Of a stretch of DNA of 64,000 nucleotides, positions 1-8,825 are shown piece after piece. The notes below the pieces were generated by a model that was given only the letters and a program-made list of their open reading frames with translations, did no database searches and was not told where the DNA came from. Position 1 is the first letter of the stretch; every line of letters begins with the position of its first letter. The position numbers and the translations under genes are program-made. The DNA is from Polaribacter cellanae (GTDB taxonomy: Bacteria > Bacteroidota > Bacteroidia > Flavobacteriales > Flavobacteriaceae), in assembly GCF_017569185.1 (NCBI RefSeq), contig NZ_CP071869.1:3338001-3402000 (forward strand), written 5' to 3'.

Positions 1-1
1 A

Positions 2-70
2 ATTTTTGAAGACGAAACGGTTTTTAATGTAAGGAGTAATGAAGGTTTGGTGGTTTCTATAGAAATATAA
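2..70 (+). CDS. 3' end of a truncated upstream gene
   Basis: This frame is open from the window edge to a TAA at 68-70, giving 22 residues that end VVSIEI. The other two forward frames are stopped within the first 40 bases. The next gene begins three bases later, which fits a tightly packed operon. Too little is visible to name a product, and an open frame this short could be chance. Confidence 0.45.
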   Translation: MFEDETVFNVRSNEGLVVSIEI

Positions 71-73
71 AAA

Positions 74-667
74 ATGAATAAGTTTCTTATTTTCTTGATT
101 GTGATTTTTTCTTGTAAGAAGGAGGTTTATTATTATCCATCAAAATCTTTTTTTGATGAAAATAAACCTAAAGAAATTATTATTGAAAATTTAAGCTATG
201 GAGAAATTGTAGATTCTTTAACAAATCAAATATTTAAAGGGAAAAGACACTTTATTGAAATTAAAGACTCCAACAAAATCTATAAAATATCACCTTTTAC
301 TTATACAGGTGGATATATAAGAGAGAGAAATGGGCTTTATATAAGAAATGATAGTTTAGATTTGATGAAGGGTATGTTTCCCATAAGCGATTTATCTAAA
401 TATTTAAAATTGCACTATGAAAATAATGACAAAGAATACTATTATGCTTTTTCTTATAAAAGAGCTTATATTAGGTTAATTTTAGAAAGAGATGATAGTT
501 CGGGAAAATTGAAAAAGATACTTTTAAATTTAGTGGAAGTTTACAATAAAACTGATATTAAAAATAAAGATAGTATCAAATTAGGTATTATGTTAGACTA
601 TCTTTTGAAACCAGTTTTTCCACTTACACCACCTCTAAGTCCAAATGAAATAATCGAAGAATTATGA
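74..667 (+). CDS. Hypothetical lipoprotein
   Basis: A 197-residue protein whose N-terminus is a short hydrophobic signal ending in a lipobox (IFSC, Cys14), followed by KKE. This suggests a lipid-anchored periplasmic or outer-membrane protein. The rest is hydrophilic and rich in Lys, Tyr and Asn, with no domain I recognise. The C-terminal 25 residues are Pro-rich. Its stop overlaps the start of the nitrilase gene by four bases (ATGA), so the two are probably translated together, but the sequence does not show a shared function. Confidence is high that it is a gene; its role is unknown. Confidence 0.75.
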   Translation: MNKFLIFLIVIFSCKKEVYYYPSKSFFDENKPKEIIIENLSYGEIVDSLTNQIFKGKRHFIEIKDSNKIYKISPFTYTGGYIRERNGLYIRNDSLDLMKGMFPISDLSKYLKLHYENNDKEYYYAFSYKRAYIRLILERDDSSGKLKKILLNLVEVYNKTDIKNKDSIKLGIMLDYLLKPVFPLTPPLSPNEIIEEL

Positions 668-1617
668 ATAGTAATTTATTAAAAGTAGCATTAGCGCAAA
701 TTTCTCCAGTTTGGTTAAACAAAGAAAAGACAATCCGAAAAATTGAGAAATCTATTTTAGATGCATCCAAAGAAAACTGCGAATTAATTGTTTTTGGAGA
801 AGCATTATTACCAGGTTATCCATTTTGGATTGCATTAACAAATGGCGCAACATGGAATTCTAAAACTCAGAAAGAAATTCATGCACATTATGTAAGAAAT
901 TCTATTACCATAGAAAAAGGAGAGTTAGATTCCATTTGTAAATTGGCAAAAGAAAACAAAATTGCTATTTATTTAGGAATTATGGAACGCGCACAAAATA
1001 GAGGAGGGCATAGCATTTACGCTTCTTTAGTGTATATAAATGAAGAAGGTAAAATAAAATCTGTCCATAGAAAATTACAACCAACATTTGATGAGCGACT
1101 AACCTGGGCTCCAGGAGATGGAAATGGTTTGCAAGTACATTCATTAAAAGATTTTACTTTGGGCGGTTTAAATTGTTGGGAAAATTGGATGCCTTTACCA
1201 AGAACAGCGTTGTATGGTTTGGGAGAAAATTTACACATTGCAGTTTGGCCTGGAAGCGATTATAATACCAAAGATATTACACGTTTTATCGCAAGAGAAT
1301 CGCGTTCTTTTGTAATTTCTGTTTCCAGTTTAATGGCAAAAACCGATTTTCCAAAAGACATTCCACACTATAATAAAATAGTAAAAGATGCACCCGAAAT
1401 TTTAGCAAATGGAGGTTCCTGTATTGCTTCTCCTGATGGAGAGTGGTTGGTAGCACCAGTTTTGCATAAAGAAGGTTTAATTATAGAAACACTCGATTTT
1501 AATCGTGTTTTAGAAGAAAGACAAAATTTTGATGTTGTTGGACACTATTCAAGACCAGATGTAACAAAGTTGCATATAAATAGAGAAAGACAAAGTACGG
1601 TTTCTTATGAGGATTAA
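664..1617 (+). CDS. Nitrilase-family carbon-nitrogen hydrolase
   Basis: A 317-residue cytoplasmic enzyme of the nitrilase superfamily. The Glu-Lys-Cys catalytic triad is visible: Glu46 in FGEALLPGYPFW, Lys137 in HRKLQPT, and nucleophile Cys171 in GGLNCWENWMPL. The CWEN context and the conserved TFDERLTW segment place it near true nitrilases (nitrile to carboxylate plus ammonia) rather than the amidase or carbamoylase branches. The length is normal for the family. The start overlaps the upstream lipoprotein stop (ATGA), implying coupled translation. The natural substrate cannot be read from sequence; arylacetonitriles or cyano-amino acids are possible. Confidence 0.9.
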   Translation: MNSNLLKVALAQISPVWLNKEKTIRKIEKSILDASKENCELIVFGEALLPGYPFWIALTNGATWNSKTQKEIHAHYVRNSITIEKGELDSICKLAKENKIAIYLGIMERAQNRGGHSIYASLVYINEEGKIKSVHRKLQPTFDERLTWAPGDGNGLQVHSLKDFTLGGLNCWENWMPLPRTALYGLGENLHIAVWPGSDYNTKDITRFIARESRSFVISVSSLMAKTDFPKDIPHYNKIVKDAPEILANGGSCIASPDGEWLVAPVLHKEGLIIETLDFNRVLEERQNFDVVGHYSRPDVTKLHINRERQSTVSYED

Positions 1618-1690
1618 GATTTTGTTTGAAAAAACAGGAACGCAAAGTCACACAAAGGTTCACAAAGAAACATACTATAGAGTATGAGTT

Positions 1691-1717
1691 TCTTCCCTTT
1701 GGGAAGATTAAGATGGG
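1691..1717. repeat. Short palindromic repeat (CCCTTTGGG family), copy 1
   Basis: The core TTCCCTTTGGGAA is a perfect inverted repeat followed by GATTAAGATGGG. Near-identical copies lie at 61765-61792, 61983-62006, 63367-63382 and 63448-63475. This copy overlaps the stop codon of the HAD phosphatase gene (minus strand, stop at 1708-1710), so the last codons of that gene are repeat-derived. The preceding stretch 1635-1675 (CGCAAAGTCACACAAAGG and following) resembles other common Bacteroidota intergenic filler. Confidence 0.75.
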
Positions 1718-2523
1718 ATTTTGTTTTCAACCAACTTTTCCAAAACACTCTCAACCCCAAGGTGATTATTACTTTTAGTAGCATGTTTTGCAATTTCTTT
1801 AATATCTTCATGAGCATTTTCCATAGCAAAACTAAACTCAGCTTCTTGTAACATTTCAATATCATTATGGTAATCGCCAAAAACCATGGTTTCTTCTTTG
1901 GTTACATTTAAGATTTTTTGAATTGCTTTTAAAGCGTTCCCTTTATTAGCTTTATCAGTAGAAATGTCTAACCAATTTTGTCCAGAAACTTTTAAAAGAT
2001 AATCGTTTTTTAAATGTTCTATTTCAGGATAAATAAATTTTTCCGAAGAATTAAAATGATACACAGCAATCTTTAAAATAGGAGTTGTTTTTGCAATTTC
2101 AACTAAATCGTCCACTACTTGATAGCTATAATAATATTCTTGAAATAAATTAATAAAACGAGCATCTTTACTTTCTATATATGCTGAATCTTGTGAACAC
2201 AAGACCATATTTGCTCCATCAATTTTTCGTAGAGTAGGAATAATATCAATAATTTTATCTGAATTTAAAGAATTTAAAAGTAAAACTTCCTCTCCTTTTT
2301 TAGCAATTGCACCATTTTCTGCAATTACATAAATCTCATTTTTAATAGGTGCTAATTTATCTACAATGCTATTGTATTGTCTTCCGCTTGCGGCACAAAA
2401 ATGAATATTTTTTTCTTTTAATTTTTGAAAAAGTTCAAAAAAAGATGTACTTACTTCATTATTAGAGTTTAGTAACGTTCCATCCATATCAGAAACAACT
2501 AACTTTATTTTCTTTAAATTCAT
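1708..2523 (-). CDS. HAD-superfamily (Cof-type) sugar-phosphate phosphatase
   Basis: A 271-residue haloacid dehalogenase-type hydrolase of the Cof/YidA class. The nucleophile motif DMDGTLL has Asp12 and acid/base Asp14. The large C2 cap fills the middle, and the C-terminal GDYHNDIEML motif supplies the Mg2+-binding acidic residues. Enzymes of this class dephosphorylate sugar phosphates, nucleotides or flavin precursors in the cytoplasm; the exact substrate is not predictable. It lies 34 bp downstream of the LacI-type regulator gene on the same strand, so the two are probably co-transcribed. The last residues (IPS) are encoded by a dispersed palindromic repeat. Confidence 0.9.
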   Translation of the reverse strand: MNLKKIKLVVSDMDGTLLNSNNEVSTSFFELFQKLKEKNIHFCAASGRQYNSIVDKLAPIKNEIYVIAENGAIAKKGEEVLLLNSLNSDKIIDIIPTLRKIDGANMVLCSQDSAYIESKDARFINLFQEYYYSYQVVDDLVEIAKTTPILKIAVYHFNSSEKFIYPEIEHLKNDYLLKVSGQNWLDISTDKANKGNALKAIQKILNVTKEETMVFGDYHNDIEMLQEAEFSFAMENAHEDIKEIAKHATKSNNHLGVESVLEKLVENKIPS

Positions 2524-2557
2524 AAATGGAATTCTTATCGGTAAAAAGTGGTTGGAA

Positions 2558-3586
2558 TTAGGCTTTTTTTGTAGAATTACGCTCTACCAAATCGGTTTTA
2601 ATAATAACGGTTTGTGGTGCTTCTTTAACGTCCGATTTATCTTCCAATCTGTTAATTAGCATTTCTGCTGCAGTTGCTCCCATGATTTCTCCATGCTGAC
2701 TTACAGTCGTTAATTTTGGGCTAGAATGTCTTGCCAAAATTCCGTTAGAAAAAGAAACTACAGAGAAGTTTTCTGGTATTTTATGTCCGTTTTTTTGTGC
2801 AACTTTCATTGCTGCAATTGCAGAAGATTCGTCTGTTGCAATAACTGCATCTATTTTATTTGCATCGAAAATTGGTTTTAAAATACTTTCGTAATTTTTA
2901 TAATCTTCATCAATAATATTAATAATTATATGATTGTCGACTGCTAAATTTGCATTTTCTAAACCTTTTAAATAACCTTGATGTCTTTTTTTACCTACTT
3001 TTAAATTGCTAATTGTAGATATAAAAGCAATGTGTTTACATCCCGTTTTTGCTAAATATTTAACCGTTTTTGCAGCTCCGTCAAAATCGTCTGTAATTAC
3101 TTTGTCGCATTTAATAGGTTCTGCAACTCTATCGAACATTACAATTGGAGTTCCATTATCTATTAAATCTTTCAAGTGTTTAAAATCGTTTTTTAGCACA
3201 GTTTCTTCTGCAAGCGATAAAATAAAACCATCGATACTTCCATTAGAAAGCATTTCTATGGTTTCCACCTCTTTTTGAAAAGATTCATTGGAAATACAAG
3301 AAATAATTTTATAACCTTTTTCGTTAGCTACTTTTTCCATGCCGTTAAAAACTTGGGCGAAAAAATAGTTTAACATATTCGGGATTAGAATTCCTATTGT
3401 TTTCGTCTGCCTATTTTTTAAGCTTAACGCATTAAAATTAGGTTTGTAGTTGTTTTCTTTAGCGTATTTCTGAATTTTCTCTTTCGTACTTACACTAATT
3501 TCATAACTATCATTCAACGCTTTAGATACTGTTGAAATAGAAACATCAAATTCTTTAGCAATGTCTTTTATGGTAAGTCTTTTCAT
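2558..3586 (-). CDS. LacI-family transcriptional regulator
   Basis: A 342-residue repressor of the LacI/GalR family. The N-terminal helix-turn-helix reads TIKDIAKEFDVSISTVSKAL (residues 5-24) and is followed by the hinge and a periplasmic-binding-protein-like ligand domain starting near residue 61 (KTIGILIPN). Such proteins bind palindromic operators and respond to sugars or nucleosides. The HAD phosphatase gene follows at 34 bp, consistent with a regulator plus sugar-phosphate phosphatase pair. No obvious operator was found in the short gap upstream (3587-3652). The ligand is unknown. Confidence 0.93.
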   Translation of the reverse strand: MKRLTIKDIAKEFDVSISTVSKALNDSYEISVSTKEKIQKYAKENNYKPNFNALSLKNRQTKTIGILIPNMLNYFFAQVFNGMEKVANEKGYKIISCISNESFQKEVETIEMLSNGSIDGFILSLAEETVLKNDFKHLKDLIDNGTPIVMFDRVAEPIKCDKVITDDFDGAAKTVKYLAKTGCKHIAFISTISNLKVGKKRHQGYLKGLENANLAVDNHIIINIIDEDYKNYESILKPIFDANKIDAVIATDESSAIAAMKVAQKNGHKIPENFSVVSFSNGILARHSSPKLTTVSQHGEIMGATAAEMLINRLEDKSDVKEAPQTVIIKTDLVERNSTKKA

Positions 3587-3652
3587 ATATGATAAAATAT
3601 AAGCTACTAAAATACAAAAATCTCATCAGAAATAGAGAGTACTATAAAGATT

Positions 3653-5017
3653 TTACAATTTCTTCATTTTACAATTTTGCTGAAGCTCATAAACCAAGAA
3701 AGAAAAAACCGCTAAATATTCTAAACCAACAAGCCATAAATTTTCTTTCCATGGATTATTAGCATACGCTTGGTAAGTTAAAACGATTACGAAAGTCCAA
3801 ACTACTGGAAATTTATATTTCGTAAAAACAGATAAAATTAAAGGTGTTGCTAAATACCAAGGATGCACTGTAGTGGCTGTAAAATAGTAAAAACACAAAC
3901 TAAATAACATGGCAGTTATCAATTGTTTTAAATTGCTGTTTTTTCTAAAAAAAGTAATAAAAATTAGAAATAAAACAGTTAAAATAGGTGTGATTTTTCC
4001 AATAATTGCAATTTCATTATATCCTCTAAATAAGTAGCCAATTTCTCGAAAAATGTAGTAGAAACTTGCATTAAATTCGAAATTTCGAAACCATAAACCA
4101 ACCGAGTTGGAGTAATTTGCTATTAATTCTGAAGAATAAAAGGGAAGAAATAATAGGAGGGTGGTTGCTAAAATTATTGTGTAAAAACCGATTAATTTCC
4201 AAACCTCAAAGGTTTTAAAAACCTTTGAGGTTTTGCGATACGAAACAAACCACTGAAAAAACAAGGGTAAAAATAGTAATGGAATCAATTTTATGGAAAC
4301 AGAACAAGCGATTAAAACGGCTGCCCAAATCCATTTTTGTTGATGTAATTTGTACAAACCCCAAACCAAGAAAAATAGCATTACAGATTCGAAATGTAAA
4401 TTTCCTGTCATTTCTATGATAACAAACGGATTCAAAACATACCAAAGAATATTTTTTATTGGTAAATTTAATCGTTCCAATAGTTTTTTTCCGAAGTATA
4501 AAATACCAATATCTGCCAAAATAATAATACTTCGAAGTACAATTACAGAACCGAAAATACTTTTACTCGCAAAAATTGCAGCAATTAAAAAACACAACTG
4601 ATTTAATGGTGGGTAATTTGTATAGTGGCTCCCATTTAATTCGCCCATTCCACGATACAATTCCACAGCATCTAAAACTGGTGTTAAGTTTTGTTGTATA
4701 AAATTTTCTGGTAATGATAAATACGGATTAAAACCATTAAAAATCATGCGACCATCCCAAATAAAACGATAGAAATCTTGTGATAAATTTGGAATTGAAA
4801 ATAAGAACACAATCCTGAAAAGCATCATAATGCCTACATAAGTGGAAAAAGGAATGCTTTTATTTTTCAATATAAAATAGAAACAAGCGAACAAAGAAAA
4901 CCAAAGAAATAAAAGCGGATAAAAACTGGTTCTTTCTAAAAAATAGGCAAAGAAAAAATACAGAATTACGCTGCTACTAATTAAAAATAAGGCTTTATTT
5001 TTTTCTGATAAAGGCAT
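3653..5017 (-). CDS. GT-C membrane mannosyltransferase-like protein
   Basis: A 454-residue protein with roughly ten hydrophobic membrane segments and almost no soluble domain. After the first two segments is the signature D81-x-x-R84-x-x-W87-D88-G89, followed by FNGFNPY, as in polyprenyl-phosphate-dependent GT-C mannosyltransferases (GT87/PIG-M-like). It probably transfers a sugar from a lipid-phosphate donor on the periplasmic face. Its start codon shares one base with the stop of the upstream GT2 gene (TAATG at 5019-5015), so translation is coupled. A 31-bp perfect palindrome at 4202-4232 lies within the coding region and encodes part of a loop (around KTSKVFKTFE). Donor and acceptor are unknown. 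Confidence 0.8.
   Translation of the reverse strand: MPLSEKNKALFLISSSVILYFFFAYFLERTSFYPLLFLWFSLFACFYFILKNKSIPFSTYVGIMMLFRIVFLFSIPNLSQDFYRFIWDGRMIFNGFNPYLSLPENFIQQNLTPVLDAVELYRGMGELNGSHYTNYPPLNQLCFLIAAIFASKSIFGSVIVLRSIIILADIGILYFGKKLLERLNLPIKNILWYVLNPFVIIEMTGNLHFESVMLFFLVWGLYKLHQQKWIWAAVLIACSVSIKLIPLLFLPLFFQWFVSYRKTSKVFKTFEVWKLIGFYTIILATTLLLFLPFYSSELIANYSNSVGLWFRNFEFNASFYYIFREIGYLFRGYNEIAIIGKITPILTVLFLIFITFFRKNSNLKQLITAMLFSLCFYYFTATTVHPWYLATPLILSVFTKYKFPVVWTFVIVLTYQAYANNPWKENLWLVGLEYLAVFSFLVYELQQNCKMKKL
4202..4232. repeat. 31-bp perfect palindrome inside a coding region
   Basis: Arms AACCTCAAAGGTTTT (4202-4216) and AAAACCTTTGAGGTT (4218-4232) flank a single base. It has the same architecture (ACC..AAGGTTT / AAACCTT..GGT) as the intergenic palindromes at 29375-29409, 30938-30963 and 61839-61871. 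Here it is in frame with the GT-C glycosyltransferase gene and adds codons to it rather than breaking it. Confidence 0.8.
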
Positions 5018-6516
5018 TATGCTTTGGAGAAAATAGATTTAAAAAACACGTAACTAAAACCAATAAAAAGCATTAAGTGGAAAGGGAAAAGACCGAAATC
5101 GCCATCTTCATTCCCTACAATAAATGCGCTGTACATTCCATAAGCGAAATAAATGGCTAAAACACCTTCGATAATTACGTGCCCAGATGGTTTTTGTTTG
5201 ATGTACTTGTTGGTTTTCCAAGCGTCTTTTATATTTTTAATATTGAATTTTGGGGTTCTTATAAATTCACTTTTTTTACCAAAATGACCTTCTAAAACTG
5301 CAATTGTATTGTGTAAAGAAAACCCCATTGCAATAGAAAAGAAAGTGAAAAATGCACCAATATATTTTATAAAATTTAAGAAACCACCTCCATAAATATT
5401 TTTGTACATGTGCCAATAACAGATAAAAAATATTAAAGAACTTATTACAAAAAAGCTCATCACATAAAAATATATCTTTAAATGTTCGAACTCATTTTTA
5501 ATGTATAACATTGGAATACTTAAAACCGCCACTAAAAAAATACAGGTAAACATAGAACTGTTTAGTAAATGCAAAATACTGTGTATTTTTGTTTTAAAAG
5601 AAATATTTTTACTTCTTATTACACGACGCATCATTTTTTGAAAATTCTCTGCACCACCTTTGTTCCAACGAAATTGTTGCGATCTTGCTGCGCTAATAAC
5701 AATTGGTAATTCTGCAGGTGTTTCTACATTTTCTAAGTACTTAAATTCCCATTTTTTTAACTGTGCTCTGTAGCTTAAATCTAAATCTTCTGTAAGTGTG
5801 TCTCCTTCCCAATTGCCTGCATCGTAAATACATTCTTTACGCCAAACACCAGCAGTTCCATTAAAATTTATAAAATGTCCTTTGCTATTTCTACCCACTT
5901 GTTCTAAAGTAAAATGTGCGTCTAAAGCAAAAGCCTGTATTTTAGTTAACGTAGAATAATTTCTATTGATGTGTCCCCAACGTGTTTGAACCACCCCAAC
6001 TTTATCATCCTTAAAATAAGGAACAGTTTGGTGCAACCACGTTTTTTGTGGTAGAAAATCGGCATCGAAAATGGCAATAAACTCTCCTTTTGCTATTTTT
6101 AAACCTTCTTTAAGTGCACCCGCTTTAAAACCTTGTCTGTTGCTACGTCTAATATGTTTTATATCGATTCCTTTTTCTTGAATTTTTTTGATATGTTTTG
6201 CAGTCGTTTCGATAGATTCGTCTGTAGAATCGTCTAAAACCTGAATTTCCAATTTATCTAAAGGATATTGTAATTTTGCGATATTTTTTAGCAAACGTTT
6301 CATTACATACAATTCGTTATAAACAGGCAATTGTATGGTTACGAATGGAATTTTATCGGGATTTGTAAAATCGAATTTCTTTGAAGTATCTGTTTTTTTT
6401 TGCGCTTTTAAATAATTGAAGAGCAAGTTTAATTGTGCCAAAGCATACATGAAAATAAGCAGTAGCGATATTGAATAAATTACAATTGTTATTACGACGA
6501 TAGTATCTAATATCAT
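5017..6516 (-). CDS. Processive-type GT2 glycosyltransferase (cellulose synthase-like)
   Basis: A 499-residue membrane glycosyltransferase of family 2. One N-terminal membrane segment (about residues 5-28) precedes the GT-A catalytic domain, which has DDS (95-97), DAD (151-153), TED (242-244) and the processivity motif Q-Q-F-R-W (280-284). Several C-terminal membrane segments follow. This set is typical of cellulose synthase/glucomannan synthase-like enzymes that polymerise a sugar from a UDP- or GDP-donor across the inner membrane. No PilZ domain is present, and bcsB-type partners are absent. It overlaps both neighbours by one base (TAATG), so it belongs to a four-gene coupled unit. The product polymer or glycolipid is unknown. 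Confidence 0.9.
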   Translation of the reverse strand: MILDTIVVITIVIYSISLLLIFMYALAQLNLLFNYLKAQKKTDTSKKFDFTNPDKIPFVTIQLPVYNELYVMKRLLKNIAKLQYPLDKLEIQVLDDSTDESIETTAKHIKKIQEKGIDIKHIRRSNRQGFKAGALKEGLKIAKGEFIAIFDADFLPQKTWLHQTVPYFKDDKVGVVQTRWGHINRNYSTLTKIQAFALDAHFTLEQVGRNSKGHFINFNGTAGVWRKECIYDAGNWEGDTLTEDLDLSYRAQLKKWEFKYLENVETPAELPIVISAARSQQFRWNKGGAENFQKMMRRVIRSKNISFKTKIHSILHLLNSSMFTCIFLVAVLSIPMLYIKNEFEHLKIYFYVMSFFVISSLIFFICYWHMYKNIYGGGFLNFIKYIGAFFTFFSIAMGFSLHNTIAVLEGHFGKKSEFIRTPKFNIKNIKDAWKTNKYIKQKPSGHVIIEGVLAIYFAYGMYSAFIVGNEDGDFGLFPFHLMLFIGFSYVFFKSIFSKA

Positions 6517-7208
6517 TACTTGAAACTATATTTAAAAATCCAACCTAAAATTTTAATTCCGGCCATAATACTTCCTTTTATGGTTCCAGAAACCTTAGAA
6601 ACGCCAATTCTGTTTCTGTATTTTACAGGAATTTCTACGTAAGACATTTTATGCTTTAATACTTTTAATTGCATTTCCACGGTCCAGCCATAGGTTTTAT
6701 CTTCCATATTTAAGGCTAGCAATTTATTATATTTAATCGCTCTAAAAGGGCCTAAATCTGTAAATTTTGCTCCAAAAAATATTTTCATTAAAAAAGTTGC
6801 TAACCAATTTCCAAAAACTTGTTGTGGAGTCATAGCACCATTTTCACGAAGATATTTTGCACGAGCACCAATTACAAAATCGATATTTTTATTAATAATA
6901 GGAGATATAATTTCTGTTAATTGTTCTGGATAATCGGAATAATCGCCATCTAAAAAAACAACAATGTCTGGTTTTATTTCTTGGTTTGCAATATATTCTA
7001 TTCCTTTTAAACAAGCATAACCATAGCCTTTTCTATCTTCAGATAAAACAGTTGCACCAGCATTGTAGGCATTTTCTTTTGTATTATCTGTAGAATTATT
7101 ACTAATAACAATAATTTCTTGTACGTTTTTAGGAATATCTTTTATAACATTTCCAATGGAATCTTGCTCGTTATAAGCAGGAATTATTACTTTAATTTTT
7201 AAATTCAT
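6516..7208 (-). CDS. GT2 glycosyltransferase, dolichol-phosphate mannosyltransferase-like
   Basis: A 230-residue GT-A fold enzyme with VIIPAYNEQDSIGNVI at the N-terminus and the metal-binding DGD at 87-89 (FLDGDYSDYPEQL). No strong membrane segments are seen, so it is cytoplasmic or peripheral. The FTDLGPFRAI and YGWTVEMQLK segments match the polyprenyl-phosphate sugar synthase (DPM1-like) branch. It could make the lipid-linked donor used by the GT-C protein encoded two genes downstream; this is inferred from co-location. One-base overlaps with both neighbours indicate coupled translation. Confidence 0.88.
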   Translation of the reverse strand: MNLKIKVIIPAYNEQDSIGNVIKDIPKNVQEIIVISNNSTDNTKENAYNAGATVLSEDRKGYGYACLKGIEYIANQEIKPDIVVFLDGDYSDYPEQLTEIISPIINKNIDFVIGARAKYLRENGAMTPQQVFGNWLATFLMKIFFGAKFTDLGPFRAIKYNKLLALNMEDKTYGWTVEMQLKVLKHKMSYVEIPVKYRNRIGVSKVSGTIKGSIMAGIKILGWIFKYSFK

Positions 7209-7669
7209 TAAAATTTTGTGTTTGGGTTGTCTCTCTTAAAACTAAAATAAGAAGTCCATTCTCCAATTTTTTTATTAGACTTGTAACGTTCGGTTTTTTT
7301 TAGACGATTTTTATAATAAATTAAAGAATATCCATCTTTTTTACCATTCTTATACTGAATTTTTGTCTTTGTGTCTTTATCGTAAAAAATCCACCAATTA
7401 CTAGCTTTATTATTTATATAACTACCTTCTTTAAGTAGTTTATTATTTTTTGCGTAAAAGTACCAATAACCTGTTTTTTTATCATAATTAAAATGACCTT
7501 TTTTTTCTATATTTCCATTTGTGTAATAAAAAGTCCAAAAATCTACTTTTTGCTCATTTAGTATCCATCCTGCAGATTTTAAATTGCCTTTTTCATCATG
7601 ATTTTTAACAAATTCTTTTTGGTTTGTGGTTGTTAAGAAAAATAAAACGGTCATATATTTTAGAAACAT
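7208..7669 (-). CDS. MORN-variant repeat (YwqK-like) protein
   Basis: A 153-residue protein with repeated units of the form G-x-W-x-F-Y...NG/K (for example DFWTFYYTNGNIEKKGHF, TGYWYFYAKNNKLLKEGSY, SNWWIFYDKD). These are the beta-hairpin repeats of the MORN-variant/YwqK family. The N-terminus (YMTVLFFLTTT) is hydrophobic and may be a weak signal peptide. It is the first gene of the four-gene glycosyltransferase unit, ending in a TAATG overlap with the next. Its role is unknown; such proteins often act as binding or scaffold modules. Confidence 0.75.
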   Translation of the reverse strand: MFLKYMTVLFFLTTTNQKEFVKNHDEKGNLKSAGWILNEQKVDFWTFYYTNGNIEKKGHFNYDKKTGYWYFYAKNNKLLKEGSYINNKASNWWIFYDKDTKTKIQYKNGKKDGYSLIYYKNRLKKTERYKSNKKIGEWTSYFSFKRDNPNTKF

Positions 7670-7806
7670 ATTCTTTAAATTTTAATGTTTTCATTTTAAA
7701 AAAAAACTATCTAAATAAGATAGATACCTTTATTTAATGTTTTTTTAAGCTTTGGTTAATCTCTTGTTTTTGTTGTCGTTTTAAATAAGACAAACTTTCA
7801 TGTGCA

Positions 7807-7893
7807 ACACATTTTATATACGAGTTTTTTAATTTTTTGGTTTTTTTAAAGAAAAATAAAACCGCAAGCTTCTTTTTCTCGTATATAAAGTGT
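7807..7893. promoter_or_regulatory. Long-armed inverted repeat upstream of outer membrane protein gene
   Basis: The arms TTTATATACGAG (7813-7824) and CTCGTATATAAA (7878-7889) are perfectly complementary. They extend through outer ACAC (7807-7810) and GTGT (7890-7893), with two extra bases in the left arm, and are separated by about 53 bases. The right arm ends 24 bases before the start of the outer membrane protein gene at 7918. It could form a leader hairpin in the mRNA or be a pair of operator half-sites. Confidence 0.5.
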
Positions 7894-7917
7894 CACTAAC
7901 AAAAAAAAACTAAAATT

Positions 7918-8799
7918 ATGACAAACAAAATGAAAACAGTTATAGGTTTATGCCTATTATTATCGAGTGTATGTATTGCACAAAGTCCAGTGAATGGTTT
8001 TATGAAAAAATCTGGAGAAGGGTCTGTGGTCTTATCCTATTCTAAAGAATCTTATAGTAAAGTTTTTTTAGTACCCAATGAAATTAATGGTGTACCTACT
8101 TTTAACGATGTAATTATTAGTAGTGTATCGTTTTTTGGAGAGGTTGGTGTTTCAGATAACTTTAATGTAGTTTTAAATGTACCTTATATTAGAGCAGAAG
8201 GAAATGCTTCTGATGCAGTTTTAGCAAATAATGGTTTTGAAAACGAAAGAAAAGGAGTTCAAGATTTAAAAGTATATGCAAAATATAGGTTTCATACCAT
8301 TAATTTTGAGAAAAGTACCTTAGACTTTATTGGTGCTGCTGGTATCGAAACGCCTATAGGAAATTATAATGCAGATGAAGATTTACAATCTATTATTGCA
8401 ATTGGTAACCAGGCAACTACGTATAATGCTTTTGGTATTGCTACTTTTAAATTACAATCTGGTTTTTTTACAACAGGTCAATTAGGGTATAGTGTAAGAA
8501 GTAATGAAGTGCCAAATGCATTATTAAGTGAGTTAAAAATTGGTTATGCTGCTTCTAAATTTTATGTAGATGCTTTTGTTGCAAATCAATTATCAGATGA
8601 TAGTGGAGTAGATATTTTAGGAGAAGGTTTTACCGGATTTTTTCCTGCAACGCGTGTAAATTATACAAGAATTGGTGTCAATGCTTTTTATCCATTTACA
8701 AAAGAAATAGGAGTTACAGCAGGAACAAATGCTTACATTTCTGGTAGAAACTTAGGGAAAGCTACTGGATTTTACGGAGGATTGGTATACTCATTTTAA
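7918..8799 (+). CDS. Outer membrane beta-barrel protein (transporter-like)
   Basis: A 293-residue protein with an N-terminal signal peptide ending near CIAQ/SPVN. Alternating hydrophobic and aromatic strands run throughout, and it ends in the outer-membrane signature GGLVYSF with a terminal Phe. It resembles the uncharacterised transporter/phenol-degradation-meta-pathway-like barrel families. The ATG at 7930 (the in-frame Met of MKTVIG) is an equally good start. The FAS1-domain lipoprotein gene follows after 26 bp, so the two are probably one operon, terminated by the hairpin at 9863-9898. Confidence 0.8.
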   Translation: MTNKMKTVIGLCLLLSSVCIAQSPVNGFMKKSGEGSVVLSYSKESYSKVFLVPNEINGVPTFNDVIISSVSFFGEVGVSDNFNVVLNVPYIRAEGNASDAVLANNGFENERKGVQDLKVYAKYRFHTINFEKSTLDFIGAAGIETPIGNYNADEDLQSIIAIGNQATTYNAFGIATFKLQSGFFTTGQLGYSVRSNEVPNALLSELKIGYAASKFYVDAFVANQLSDDSGVDILGEGFTGFFPATRVNYTRIGVNAFYPFTKEIGVTAGTNAYISGRNLGKATGFYGGLVYSF

Positions 8800-8825
8800 T
8801 TAAAAACTTAACAAAACTTACAATT

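Noticed and set aside
1614..1880. 88-residue minus-strand open frame overlapping the HAD phosphatase gene
   Set aside because: It is in another frame of the same strand, covering conserved HAD motifs, so it is a shadow.
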